In this document: piece by piece, positions 10,330 to 18,909 of the stretch
Layout: each line of letters starts with the position of its first letter
Position numbering within the stretch: position 1 is the first letter of the stretch
Notes under the pieces: model-generated
Databases searched by the model: none
Told to the model about the DNA's origin: nothing
Seen by the model: the letters and a program-made list of their open reading frames with translations, nothing else
Made by a program: the position numbers and the translations under genes
Source: Dactylorhiza incarnata
Taxonomy: Eukaryota; Streptophyta; Magnoliopsida; Asparagales; Orchidaceae
Direction: 5' to 3'
DNA: 64,000 bases
Assembly (NCBI GenBank): GCA_033032865.1
Contig: JAWHQI010001215.1
Span: forward strand, 38,006 to 102,005

Positions 10330-10640
10330 AACGAAGAATCACACGTTAAGCGGACGAGTAGCCGTGCGACTGACGCCGGCACATTCACCTACGCGTGAAT
10401 TAGGGGAGTTGCCTGTCCACTTCTCTTTTAATTTTCCTTTTTCATAACACTAACCGTCTAGCATAAAGACGGGAAAAAGAAAGCGCTTTTGGGAGGCACC
10501 CCTTGCTTATATTTAATTTAATGTATTTTCCTTAAAGTTTCTTTTCTTTCAAGTGTTCTTCATACTTAGTTTAAAACATTGGGGACAATGTTTAATTTTA
10601 AGTATGGGGGTGTAGCTTAGCATTCATTGTATTTTTATTG
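10330..10640 (+). other. Conserved Athila-type 3' block with an internal purine tract
   Basis: This non-coding block contains AAGCGCTTTTGGGAGGCACC, CATTGGGGACAATG and AAGTATGGGGGTGT, a combination seen after the coding region of many Athila elements. The purine-rich AAGTATGGGGGTGT at 10602 is nearly identical to the tract that abuts the 3' LTR at 11809. The element therefore has two candidate polypurine tracts. Confidence 0.6.
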
Positions 10641-10679
10641 AAAAAAATAAAAAATAACCTATAAAAATTATAAAAATCT

Positions 10680-10780
10680 AATTCCTTGGAAAGGGCGCTT
10701 TGGGTTTGAACTCCCATCACAGCTCCTAGTACCTTGCGAACCCTTCACCGGGTAGCCCTCGGAAAGTCCAAGAAATAATA
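10680..10780 (+). repeat. Internal direct repeat, copy 2
   Basis: This is the second copy of the block at 8745-8870, with about 85-90% identity by eye. It lies in the untranslated 3' part. Confidence 0.7.
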
Positions 10781-10789
10781 TTTATAAAA

Positions 10790-11822
10790 AAAAATAATAA
10801 TAAATACGCCTAGCCTTGTTGTTTTTAATTTTCTAGAAATTTAGTTTGAGGTTTGATTATAAGTATTCTTACATTTTTCATTTAGCTAATATTTTGTTTT
10901 ATAAGAATTTGTTAAATTTATATTTGAAGTAATTTGGTTTTAAGAAACATTTTATGTTTTTAATTCAATTAGAGAATTTATTTAACACTACTTCTCCGTT
11001 TGATTTTAAATAGCTTCACTTTGTGGTAGATTGGCTAAATATCTCTAGATTTCTATTATATTCTCTTTTAACTTTAAGATCTTAGGAAATTTCATTCCAC
11101 TAAAAATTTGCTCTCAAAATAGTTTAATTTATAAACTAGGAGTATTTTGTTACCCTTACCCTTTGTTGGAAAATAAAAAAATGTAGAAAAAGATCATATG
11201 TCATGAGAATAAGAGGATAAAATTCATTATCCCCTAAACATATGCACCCCAAATCATTTAAAAGATTATATGTCATAAAGTAAGAGGATAAAATTCATTA
11301 CTTTTGAGGAGAATTTTTAATATGGCATGAAAAATAAGAGGATAAAATTCATTATTTTCCTAAACATATACAATTTCGTTTTCAAATAAGGTGAGAGGAT
11401 AAAATTCATCACCTTTATTTTAGTATCTCTTTATTTTGCCATTTCGTTTAAACCCATCCCGAGCCAATTTCATTATTTCTAGTCCTAAATTAAATTATTA
11501 AGAGAGCAATATTTGGTAGATGTCTTTTCCTTAAGTTTCTTTTATGTTAAAGTGCTTATAATTTCAATCTAATTTTGTTTGAAAATTTCTATAATTTCGA
11601 CTACTAAATAGTTATTTTTTCTTGAGAAGTAGTTAGCTAAACAAATTTCTCTTTTTAAATTATCAACATAACTAATGACTTAATTCTTGAATTCCAAAAA
11701 TTTGCTTTTGACTTATTCTTGGTTTAATAAAATTTTAGTCAATTAGAAATAATATCGATGTCTTGTAATTCTTTCCTCACTCTTTTGCTCTGGAATAGCA
11801 AAAGCTCAAGTATGGGGGTGTT
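10790..11822 (+). other. AT-rich 3' untranslated region with short repeats and polypurine tract
   Basis: No coding potential is visible. Four copies of AGAGGATAAAATTCAT lie at about 11211, 11284, 11337 and 11394, embedded in longer degenerate repeats. The polypurine tract AGTATGGGGGTGTT (11810-11822) touches the 3' LTR and would prime plus-strand DNA synthesis. Confidence 0.7.
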
Positions 11823-12867
11823 TGATGAGTACTTTTTGTACTCATCTTTTAGCATAATTTTAATATAGTTTTAAAATGAATTTATATAATTTATATGTAT
11901 TTTCTTATTTAATATGTTCCCTTTTAATTTTATAAACTAACTTAAGCCTTTTTTGTGTTTTTCAGGATTTCTAGGCATTTTAAGCAAAATTGTCAAGTTC
12001 ACGCCCAAGGTCACGGACGTGACCAAGGGCGTGACAGCCAAAGATGTGTTCTAGACCTGCTGCCGCCATGCCGGGCAAATTCCGTGAAGTTTCGCCAAGT
12101 ACACGCCCCAGGTCACAGGCGTGACCCAATGTCACGGCCGCGACTCGCTGAGATCAAGCCTGCCACGTCAATTAAAATTACACGCCCCAGGTCACGGGCG
12201 TGACCATGGGGCGTGACATCTAGTACACGGGCGTGACTCATCCAGCGCCATTTCCCGCTAAAGCTTCCCGCCAGCAGCAAGTTTTAAAGATTACACGTCC
12301 TAGGTCACGGGCGTGACCTAGGGCGTGACGCGTCCGAAATGCCTGTATTAAAGCCAGATCATGCCCTCTCCGCACCAGCACCGATCACGCCCCTTACACG
12401 CCCTTGGTCACGGGCGTGACCAAGGGCGTGTAACCTCAATTTTGCAGCTATGAAAAGCCAGCTCCAGCAGATGTTTAACGAGGAATTTTAGAGACCAATT
12501 TTTAGGATTAGAACTTTCTTTTCATGTTTTATTTTCATGTTTTATTTTCATGTTTTAGTAGTTATTGTAATCCTCTTTCTTTATGCAAATTGTATTTTCA
12601 ATTAAATAGTTTGTAGCTTCCTTTTCATAGTTTGTAATTTCTTTTATCAATAACATAGTTTTATTTTCTCTTTCTTCTCTTTCTTCATTGTTTTATTTTC
12701 TTTTTGCAAACCAACTCAAAGTTTTAATTGATAAGATAATAGAGATTTTCTTGAAGTAAGAGTACTCAACCGCCCCGAGTCTAATACGACCTTGGTTTTT
12801 ATAACATATACTGCATTCGATACGGTACACTTGCCGTTGTCGTTTGCGGATATAGTTTTGCGCATCA
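11823..12867 (+). repeat. 3' LTR of the Athila-like element (1045 bp)
   Basis: It begins TGATGAGTAC after the polypurine tract and ends GCGCATCA at the integrase junction. It matches the 5' LTR closely, with a small deletion near 12150 and a short extra CTAGGGCGTGA near 12318. Further fragments of the family lie at 60113-61182. Confidence 0.9.
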
Positions 12868-13757
12868 GTCTTCCTCGCTGCCGCTCCGGGAATGAATCTG
12901 TGTGGGTAATTGTGGATCGTCTGACAAAGGTCGCCAGGTTCATACCGATGAGGAAGGACACACACATCGATGTGTTGGCAAGACTCTTTGTCGAGCAGTT
13001 CGTTCGATATCATGGAGTGACCAAGACTATCATTTCGGACCGTGATGGTCGTTTCACCTCCAAGGGCTGAAAAGCGGTGCAAGCTTATTTGGGCTCTTGC
13101 TTGAATTTTATCACGGCCTTCCACCCTCAGACGGATGGCCGGTCAGAGCGGATGATTAGGACTTTGGAAGATCTGTTGCGCTTATGTGTTCTAGATCGAG
13201 GAGATTCTTGGGAGAGGATTCTGCCCTTGGTGGAGTTCTCTTACAATAACAGTCATCAGGCAAGCAATGACACGGATCCTTATGCGGCGCTTTATGGAAG
13301 GAGGTGCAAGACACCTTTATCATGGGTCCAAGTTGAGGACCCAAAGGCATTGGGTGTGAAATTCATTGATGATACCGATGAAATGGTCAGATTGATTCGA
13401 GACCTCATGCTCGAGGCACAGAGCCGACATGCCAAATATTATGACGCGAAGCATAGGGCAGTGGAGTTTCAGGTGTGCGACAAGGTGTTATTGAAGATCT
13501 GGCCCGTGCATGGAGTGTCTCGTGTTCGGGGAAGGAAGAAGCTCAGTCCTCGCTATGTGGGGCCATATACCATCCTGGAGCGGATTGACCCCTTAGTCTA
13601 TCGGTTGGAGCTGCCATCGGAGTTGGAGAATCTGCATGGCGTATTCCATGTATCCTCCCTTCGGAGGGCATTTCTTTGCCCTGATCAGCATGTTCAAGCT
13701 GCGTCGGGCCCTGTGGGAACCGACAAATCTGTCTGGCTGGAGCCTGTGTGCATAGTG
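12868..13757 (+). pseudogene. Ty3/gypsy integrase catalytic core and C-terminal part
   Basis: This continues the frame broken at 7598. VIVDRLTK and SDRDGRF carry the first two catalytic aspartates and LVEFSYNN carries the glutamate of the D,D-E triad. FHPQTDGRSERMIRTLEDLL lies between them. The C-terminal domain is recognisable by GRKKLSPRYVGPYTILERI and LHGVFHVSSLRRAF. A TGA at 13068 replaces a conserved tryptophan codon. The frame is cut at 13757, just where a chromodomain would begin, by the LTR of another element. Confidence 0.85.
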
Positions 13758-15773
13758 TGTAACACCCTCCGTGTTACATAGAATATGGAAGTAGGTCCGG
13801 CCGGGACCCCACGCCATATTAAACGAACAGAAGAGTGCGTTACTTAATTAGTTTCAAACAGTTAATAAGATAAACATTTTAGCACAAAGCATCATACAAC
13901 GGAAGCATTTAATATTTAAGTACAAACCAGTTTACAAAAACTTGTCCACTTACTATCCAGGAATGAGTACACAAAAAGGGTCTTTTCATAATTTGTTTAC
14001 ATCAAAAGTGGCTTCCAAACATCAGCACACAGGCCGGCCACACATGAAAAATAGTAAACAAAAAACTTTGGCCTTCGAGTGCCAGTACAGCACAGCAGCA
14101 GGGGCTTCAGCCCGCTATTTCTCACTAGTCTTGCCAGGACCTGTACAAACAAATCCACCAAAAGAGTGGGGGAAAACAAGCAACCGGTCAGCTTTAGCTG
14201 ACCAAGATATAACGACCCCACCCCTTTCTCGGGGCGGTGGTACTCCATCACTACAGGCAAGAGTCAGCAGATTATAAACACTCCGGAAACAACACCAGCG
14301 TAGGCATTCACAGCCATCCGCTTCGTGCTCTCAAGGCACACTTTGGCATACTCCCCGAGTTACGCCTCCAAGCTAAGTCTTATTTCAACTTAGACAAACA
14401 ATTTGAGCTAGGAAGTACACACGAAGTTCTGGCACTCTTCCATAGCCCGGTGCACCGAGGTGCAACCTCTACACCACCACTATGGGCGGGTTCGGATCAG
14501 CTAGGCCCTTGCTCAATCATCGCGATCAACTCTGCACGATGCGGGTAAGCTTTCACCTTGTGCCCGTCACATAAAGCTAGGCTCTTCAGGCCCTTCAGCT
14601 TCTTCTGCTACGCACCAAGTCACCAGGACTTTAGGTCACACAGGCTCACACAATCTGCGCACTGGGCGCTACCACTGGCGCTAGCAACAGAACCCAGTTC
14701 TGCCCGGCACTAGTAATAGAACCTTGTTCTGCTACCTCTGGGAAAACACCTCCAGAAATCAACATCTTAGCTCACCTAGAGCTACCACCGGCGCCAACGC
14801 TAGCGCCTGGCGCTAGTAACATAACTCAGTTCTGCTACCATTTTTTGGGTATTTTTTGGGAAACACCTCCAGTTCCCTTTGTTGTACAACACAATACACA
14901 GAACCTGAAACACAGCATATGCACGGAGTCTTCTACGGCACGCAACAAGCAACATCACCAATCCAGACCAACATGTCCAGAAGGGCTTCACACATCATGC
15001 ATATATCCGTACATCGATTCCGGACTCTATATGCAATTTATAGGGGAAAAACTTCAACCCACCGGAAGATCCGATCTACTAATTAGTAGAACTCTTCCAA
15101 ACTATGCAATTCAAAGGACGCACATGTCCAAAGGCTAGGGAGGAGAATCGTTACCCTCGGCGTTCATTTCGGTGCCATGGAACTGAGAGGGAATCGACTG
15201 GGATCCTTTGAAACAGCTTCCTCTCCACAGAATCGATGATGGCACAAGCACGCGAGATCTCCTTCGTGGATTTGCCCTTGGTACAATGACCTTCAATTGA
15301 CCTCCTTCCCTGCTCTCATCCCACAGCTCTTGGAAAGGCACAGGATTCTCAGAAAAATCAGAAGGAAAGTCTGATTTGGGTGCTTATATGATTTTCCCGC
15401 TACCGCAGGCGCTATCCACTAGCGCCTGGCGCTAGATTAGAGTCGGTACCGCTCTAATATACTACCGCTAGCGCTAGAGATACTGCCTGTGCTAGCATTT
15501 ATCGACGAATCTCTTGCATTCAACAGGGTTCGTCGAAATGCATTCGCCGGAACACATTCGCCGAAAAAGCTACTGCTAGCGCTAGAGCTATCGCCGACGC
15601 TAACTTGTATCGACGAATGCGCTTGATGCTTTCGTCGATACACACAAGTCCCTTCGTCGATATGCTACATTCGTCTATAGAGCTACTGTCGGTGCTAGCA
15701 CTAGCGTCTGGCGCTAGCTCCTTAGCTTCAGAACACTTGCATTTTCTTTGCACATGAAAATTGGGTTCTTACA
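13758..15773 (-). repeat. 3' LTR of the truncated chromovirus (2016 bp)
   Basis: On the minus strand it starts TGTAAGAACCC directly after the polypurine tract and ends GGAGGGTGTTACA. Its first 400 bp (15420-15720) hold GCTAGCGCTAG, GGCGCTAG and TTCGTCGA-type motifs in a dense cluster, matching those seen in the SIRE LTR. No open frame of note is present. Confidence 0.75.
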
Positions 15774-15791
15774 ATTCTTCCTCCCTTAAAA
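15774..15791 (-). promoter_or_regulatory. Polypurine tract of the truncated chromovirus
   Basis: On the minus strand TTTTAAGGGAGGAAGAAT directly precedes the LTR start TGTAAG and follows the GGGACGAAATTC block that ends many Tekay-type pol genes. It would prime plus-strand DNA synthesis. Confidence 0.8.
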
Positions 15792-15854
15792 GAATTTCGT
15801 CCCGAAATTCTAACAATGCAAATAATAAAAAAGATATAAAATATGACTTGTACC

Positions 15855-16040
15855 TCAATGGAACAGCTTGGGGAAATCCTCACGCATGGTTTGCTCGTGC
15901 TCCCATGTAAGCTCCTCACGACCGCAGTTGTTCCAGCGGACTTTGACCATCTTGATCAATTTATTCCGGAGCTGTTTGACATCAGTGTTTTCGATGCAAA
16001 TATGCGTGACCAACGTCTTCAACACATCATTGACCGGCAC
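15855..16040 (-). pseudogene. Chromodomain of the truncated chromovirus
   Basis: The frame reads DVKQLRNKLIKMVKVRWNN followed by EELTWEHEQTMREDFPKLF, the pattern of the C-terminal chromodomain of Tekay/Del chromoviruses. This domain is thought to steer integration towards particular chromatin. The tryptophans of the usual binding cage region are kept. A break separates it from the integrase frame. Confidence 0.75.
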
Positions 16041-16085
16041 CTAACTAGCCACAAGCACATGGCTAGGCTCTGGCACAGCTTTCCT

Positions 16086-16922
16086 CTACACCAATATGTG
16101 AAACACATTGTGCAAACCGCTCAAATCCGTCGAAAGGGCGAGCGGATAGACAGCTTCGCCGACACGCTCCAGTATCTCAAACGGTCCAAGGTATCTTGGA
16201 CTCAGCCTTTTCAAGCGTCGAATCCTGGACACACCCTTGAAAGGTTTGATCTTGAAATATACCCAGTCTCCCACGACGAACACAACATTTCTGTGCTTGG
16301 CGTTGTAGTATTTTGCCTGCCTATCCTACGCCACCAACAATCGCTCCCGGATTGTTCGAATAGTCGAATTTCCATCTTCGACTTCCTTCCGCTTAAACAG
16401 CATTGTCTCGCCAGTCTCGGCCCAAGCCAAGGGAGTACGGCAAGCTCGACCGCAGAGGGCCTCGAAGGCTGTCATCATTATACTTGCCTGGTAACTGTTA
16501 TTATAAGAGAACTCGATCATGGAAAGATGATCTTCCCACTACTTACCAAAATCCAGGATGCACATGCAGAGCATATCCTCCAAAGTTCTGTTAGTACGTT
16601 CAGTCTGTCCATCCATTTGAGGGTGGAAGGCAGTACTAAACTTCAATTTTGTACCCAACAACTGGTGGATTAGCTTCCAATCTTTCGAAGTAAAGCGCCC
16701 ATCTCGGTCACTTACGATGCTACGGGGCTCACCGTGCAAATGTACAATACTATCAATATATAGCTTTGTTAATTTCTCCACTGAATTGTCCTTCCGGTTT
16801 GGAATAAAGTGGGCTACCTTGGTCAAGCGATCCACGATCACGCAAATAGCATCATTCTCACTCTGTGATCTCGGCAAACAGTGCACGAAATCCATCAAAA
16901 TGTCAACAAATTTTCATTCCGG
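16086..16922 (-). pseudogene. Integrase core and C-terminal domain of the truncated chromovirus
   Basis: The catalytic core (16326-16922) shows KFVDILMDFVHCLPRS, VIVDRLTK, VSDRDGRFTSKDW and MIEFSYNNSYQAS, so all three catalytic acids are kept. The C-terminal domain (16086-16283) shows RLKRLSPRYLGPFEILERV and LHNVFH. In-frame stops replace a tryptophan near 16917 and lie near 16537. The sequence breaks off at 16922 against an LTR remnant. Confidence 0.85.
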
Positions 16923-17049
16923 TAAAGTCCTCAGTCGATATCCACCTAACGCCAGCGTCAGCACTAACACCTTGTCGAACAGATTAAGACGATATATTCT
17001 AGTCGATATCGCTAACGCTAGCGTTAGCACGAAGCCCGACGTTAGATCC
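16923..17049 (+). repeat. LTR remnant, left part, with GCTAACGCTAGCGTTAGC motifs
   Basis: This short piece joins the part at 22409-22458 once the copia element and one GATCC copy are removed. It contains CTAACGCCAGCGT and the palindrome GCTAACGCTAGCGTTAGC. The right part ends CTGGGGTGTTACA, an LTR end, and resembles the last 50 bp of the LTR ending at 15773. I read it as the end of a related chromovirus LTR. Confidence 0.55.
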
Positions 17050-17212
17050 TGTTAGTTCTATTTATAATAATATGTCCGCGCGTGTCAGGACCGACTCGGA
17101 ACGACCTAATGGGTTCCGTGTCACTAGGGAATTGCTCTACGCTGGAGATACTATAAATACCCATTCCACACTTGATGAGGTATTGTGGACTATCTTGAGC
17201 GGAGCCTCAACA
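17050..17212 (+). repeat. 5' LTR of the young copia element
   Basis: It begins TGTTAGTTCTATT and ends GAGCCTCAACA. A TATA box, TATAAATA, lies at 17152-17159, leaving a very short R/U5. At 163 bp this is near the lower limit for plant copia LTRs. Confidence 0.93.
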
Positions 17213-18066
17213 TTTTCAAGATACGTTTTAGGTTTTCCGCTCAAATCTCTCGCTCCCGTCTGCGCCGAAAAAGCTTCCGTTCGTTCGCTCGCTCCCGTCG
17301 GCACTCTCCTTCTTCCGATCGCGAGTTCCTGCGCCTTTTTCTGCCGCCGTTCCATCGCAGATCGCATTTTTCCTCTTCCTCATCGCTGGTTTGCAGTCGA
17401 TCGCAAGGAAGATTCGTCGATCTCCAGTCGGTCGCGTGCCCTAGGAGGAAGAGGTGTTTCCTGCACGCGTCTTCTCTACCCGGCGCTCGATCGCAAGGAG
17501 GAAGCCCTTCTGCAACTTCAGATCGCTATTGTTGGCAAAGGATCACAAGTTTTGCAGATCTTGGTTCCCGTCGGCGCTCCCTGTTCAGATCGCTGTAACA
17601 TAGTTACAAATCTCTGTTGGAGGAGATCTACTATCGCTGATCCCTGTTGAAGGAGATTTGCTATCGCCGATCCCCGTTGAAGGAGTTCTGTTGTCGTCGA
17701 TCCCTGTTGAAGGAGATTTGTTGTCGCTAATCCCTGTTGAAGGAGTCCAGATCTGCTTCTCTGATCGAAATACAAGGAATATCCGAAAATCTGATTTGTT
17801 TAGATTTTGGAGGAAGGAAGCATCTACTTCAGATCTAGAGAAATTTGGTCTGGAACATCACCAATTCGAGTGTGGAGGAAGGTTCTAGATCCAACTCTTT
17901 TCCTTCAGTTCTTGGGTTTCAATTTTGAAGATCAAGCTTGATCTGAAGGAGGAAGAAGTTCGAGAGGAGGAAATCTCAATTATTGGATTGGTTCTGAAGA
18001 CACCGGGTCGTCTCCGCGCGCATCAGGTGATTTTGTTTCAGATTTCTGTTTTAAATTTCTGCTGCG
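17213..18066 (+). other. Long leader with 39-bp tandem repeats
   Basis: I see no clear initiator-tRNA primer site after the LTR. The 850-bp leader is GC-richer at its start and contains open frames without family features. At 17608-17752 a roughly 39-bp unit with the core CTGTTGAAGGAGATTTG is repeated four to five times with changes. An untranslated leader of this length with repeats could serve packaging or internal ribosome entry, but this is only inference. Confidence 0.55.
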
Positions 18067-18681
18067 GTGTCGAAGAAGAGTGCGCTCGACGTTACCAAAT
18101 TGCAATCGTTCGACGCGTCCGATTTCCTCAGTTGGAAAATACAAGTCCAGCTAGGAATGAAGGAACGCGGAATCTTCTACACTGTGCAGAGCGACTTTGC
18201 GTCTTCTAGCGAGGGCGTAGACGAATATCAGTGGGACAAGGATGAGGAATTCTGCAGGGACTACCTGTTGAATTCCCTCAATCCTCGTCTCGCACTGACG
18301 TACCACGCTTTAAAGACTGCAAAGGAGATTTGGGATCGTCTCAACGCGCACTTCCAGAAGGAGGAGGTGTTGTCCAAATCGCTCATTGGGGAGAAGTTCT
18401 TCAACTTCCGCCTCAAAGCGAACCTGCCGATCACCTCTCAGATCATAGAACTGGAGAACCTGCGCAACAAGCTGGGGGACGATCAATCGAAGATGGACGA
18501 CAATCTGTTCGTGTACCTGATCCTGAGCAAGCTACCTGCGGAGGGGCTGACATTCAAGACGGAGATGCACAGGCGGAAGGAGAAGATTACTCTGGATGAA
18601 CTCAAAAGGTTCATTCACATCGAGGACCAGAACATCGCGGGAAAGAGCGCGGAGCGCCGGGAAGAGAAGACGCGTGCATAA
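18067..18681 (+). CDS. Copia Gag, truncated before the zinc knuckle
   Basis: The 204-codon frame carries the copia capsid region: LQSFDASDFLSWKIQVQLGM near the start, LALTYHALKTAKEIWDRL, LENLRNKL, and LDELKRFIHIEDQ near the end. The first codon where Met is expected is GTG (18067); an in-frame TAA lies just upstream and the first ATG is about 30 codons in, so the start seems mutated. It stops shortly after a basic stretch without any CCHC knuckle. Translation of full Gag may be impaired. Confidence 0.8.
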   Translation: MSKKSALDVTKLQSFDASDFLSWKIQVQLGMKERGIFYTVQSDFASSSEGVDEYQWDKDEEFCRDYLLNSLNPRLALTYHALKTAKEIWDRLNAHFQKEEVLSKSLIGEKFFNFRLKANLPITSQIIELENLRNKLGDDQSKMDDNLFVYLILSKLPAEGLTFKTEMHRRKEKITLDELKRFIHIEDQNIAGKSAERREEKTRA

Positions 18682-18734
18682 ATCAAGTGGAATTTATAGA
18701 CTTAGGCTAGAAAACGAGTGCATAAATCAAGTGA
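18674..18734 (+). other. Deletion junction with short direct repeat
   Basis: GTGCATAAATCAAGTG occurs at about 18674 and again at about 18718. Between gag and the integrase zinc region the CCHC knuckle and the whole protease are missing. The duplicated 16-mer at the joint suggests slippage, template switching during reverse transcription, or repair. Which mechanism acted cannot be told. Confidence 0.6.
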
Positions 18735-18883
18735 GTTCGTCTCTGTTAGATCCAAAGCTACTTCACAATAGACTTGGACACGTTCACTACAAGAAGATGC
18801 GCGATCTAGCTAAGAGTCACAACATTCCGTTAGATTTCTCTATTCGATTTGATAGGTCGAGGTTTGTGCCCAAACTAAAATAA
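18682..18883 (+). pseudogene. GAG-pre-integrase zinc region, frame-shifted
   Basis: The frame shows SSGIYRLRLENECINQ and LLHNRLGHVHYKKM, with the HH pair of the integrase HHCC zinc domain. A one-base loss near 18860 puts the first cysteine out of frame; the second part (VCAQTKITRNPY) is in the frame of the downstream integrase. The zinc domain is therefore split. Confidence 0.8.
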
Positions 18884-18909
18884 CTAGAAACCCTTACAAA
18901 ACCGTTTCT

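Larger units (their letters stand above)
7599..12867 (+). mobile_element. Non-autonomous Athila-like LTR retrotransposon (5269 bp)
   Basis: Two LTRs (7599-8636 and 11823-12867) begin TGATGAGTAC and end GCGCATCA. A tRNA-Asp-type primer site follows the left one and a purine-rich AGTATGGGGGTGTT precedes the right one. The flanks are GTCTG (7594-7598) and GTCTT (12868-12872), a 5-bp target duplication with one mismatch. Joining the flanks restores the integrase reading of the host element. Inside are two gag-like open frames but no protease, reverse transcriptase or integrase. The 3' region has the Athila hallmarks GGGAGGCACCC and TTGGGGACAATG. It must have moved using enzymes from a relative. 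Confidence 0.9.
13758..16922 (-). mobile_element. Truncated Tekay-type chromovirus, minus strand
   Basis: Reading the minus strand one meets the integrase core, its C-terminal domain, a chromodomain, a polypurine tract and a 3' LTR (15773 down to 13758). Nothing upstream of the integrase HHCC region remains. The left flank TAGTG (13753-13757) has no matching duplicate that I could find. This is the 3' third of an element inserted into the plus-strand integrase. Confidence 0.8.

Noticed and set aside
13942..15138. Frames of 97-111 codons in the chromovirus LTR
   Set aside because: They overlap one another in different frames inside an LTR and lack domains.
15843..16673. 276-codon plus-strand frame
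   Set aside because: It is the shadow of the minus-strand integrase and chromodomain, which have clear motifs.
17072..17650. 192-codon frame starting in the copia LTR
   Set aside because: It spans LTR and leader, has no recognisable domain and overlaps another frame of similar quality. It is probably chance.
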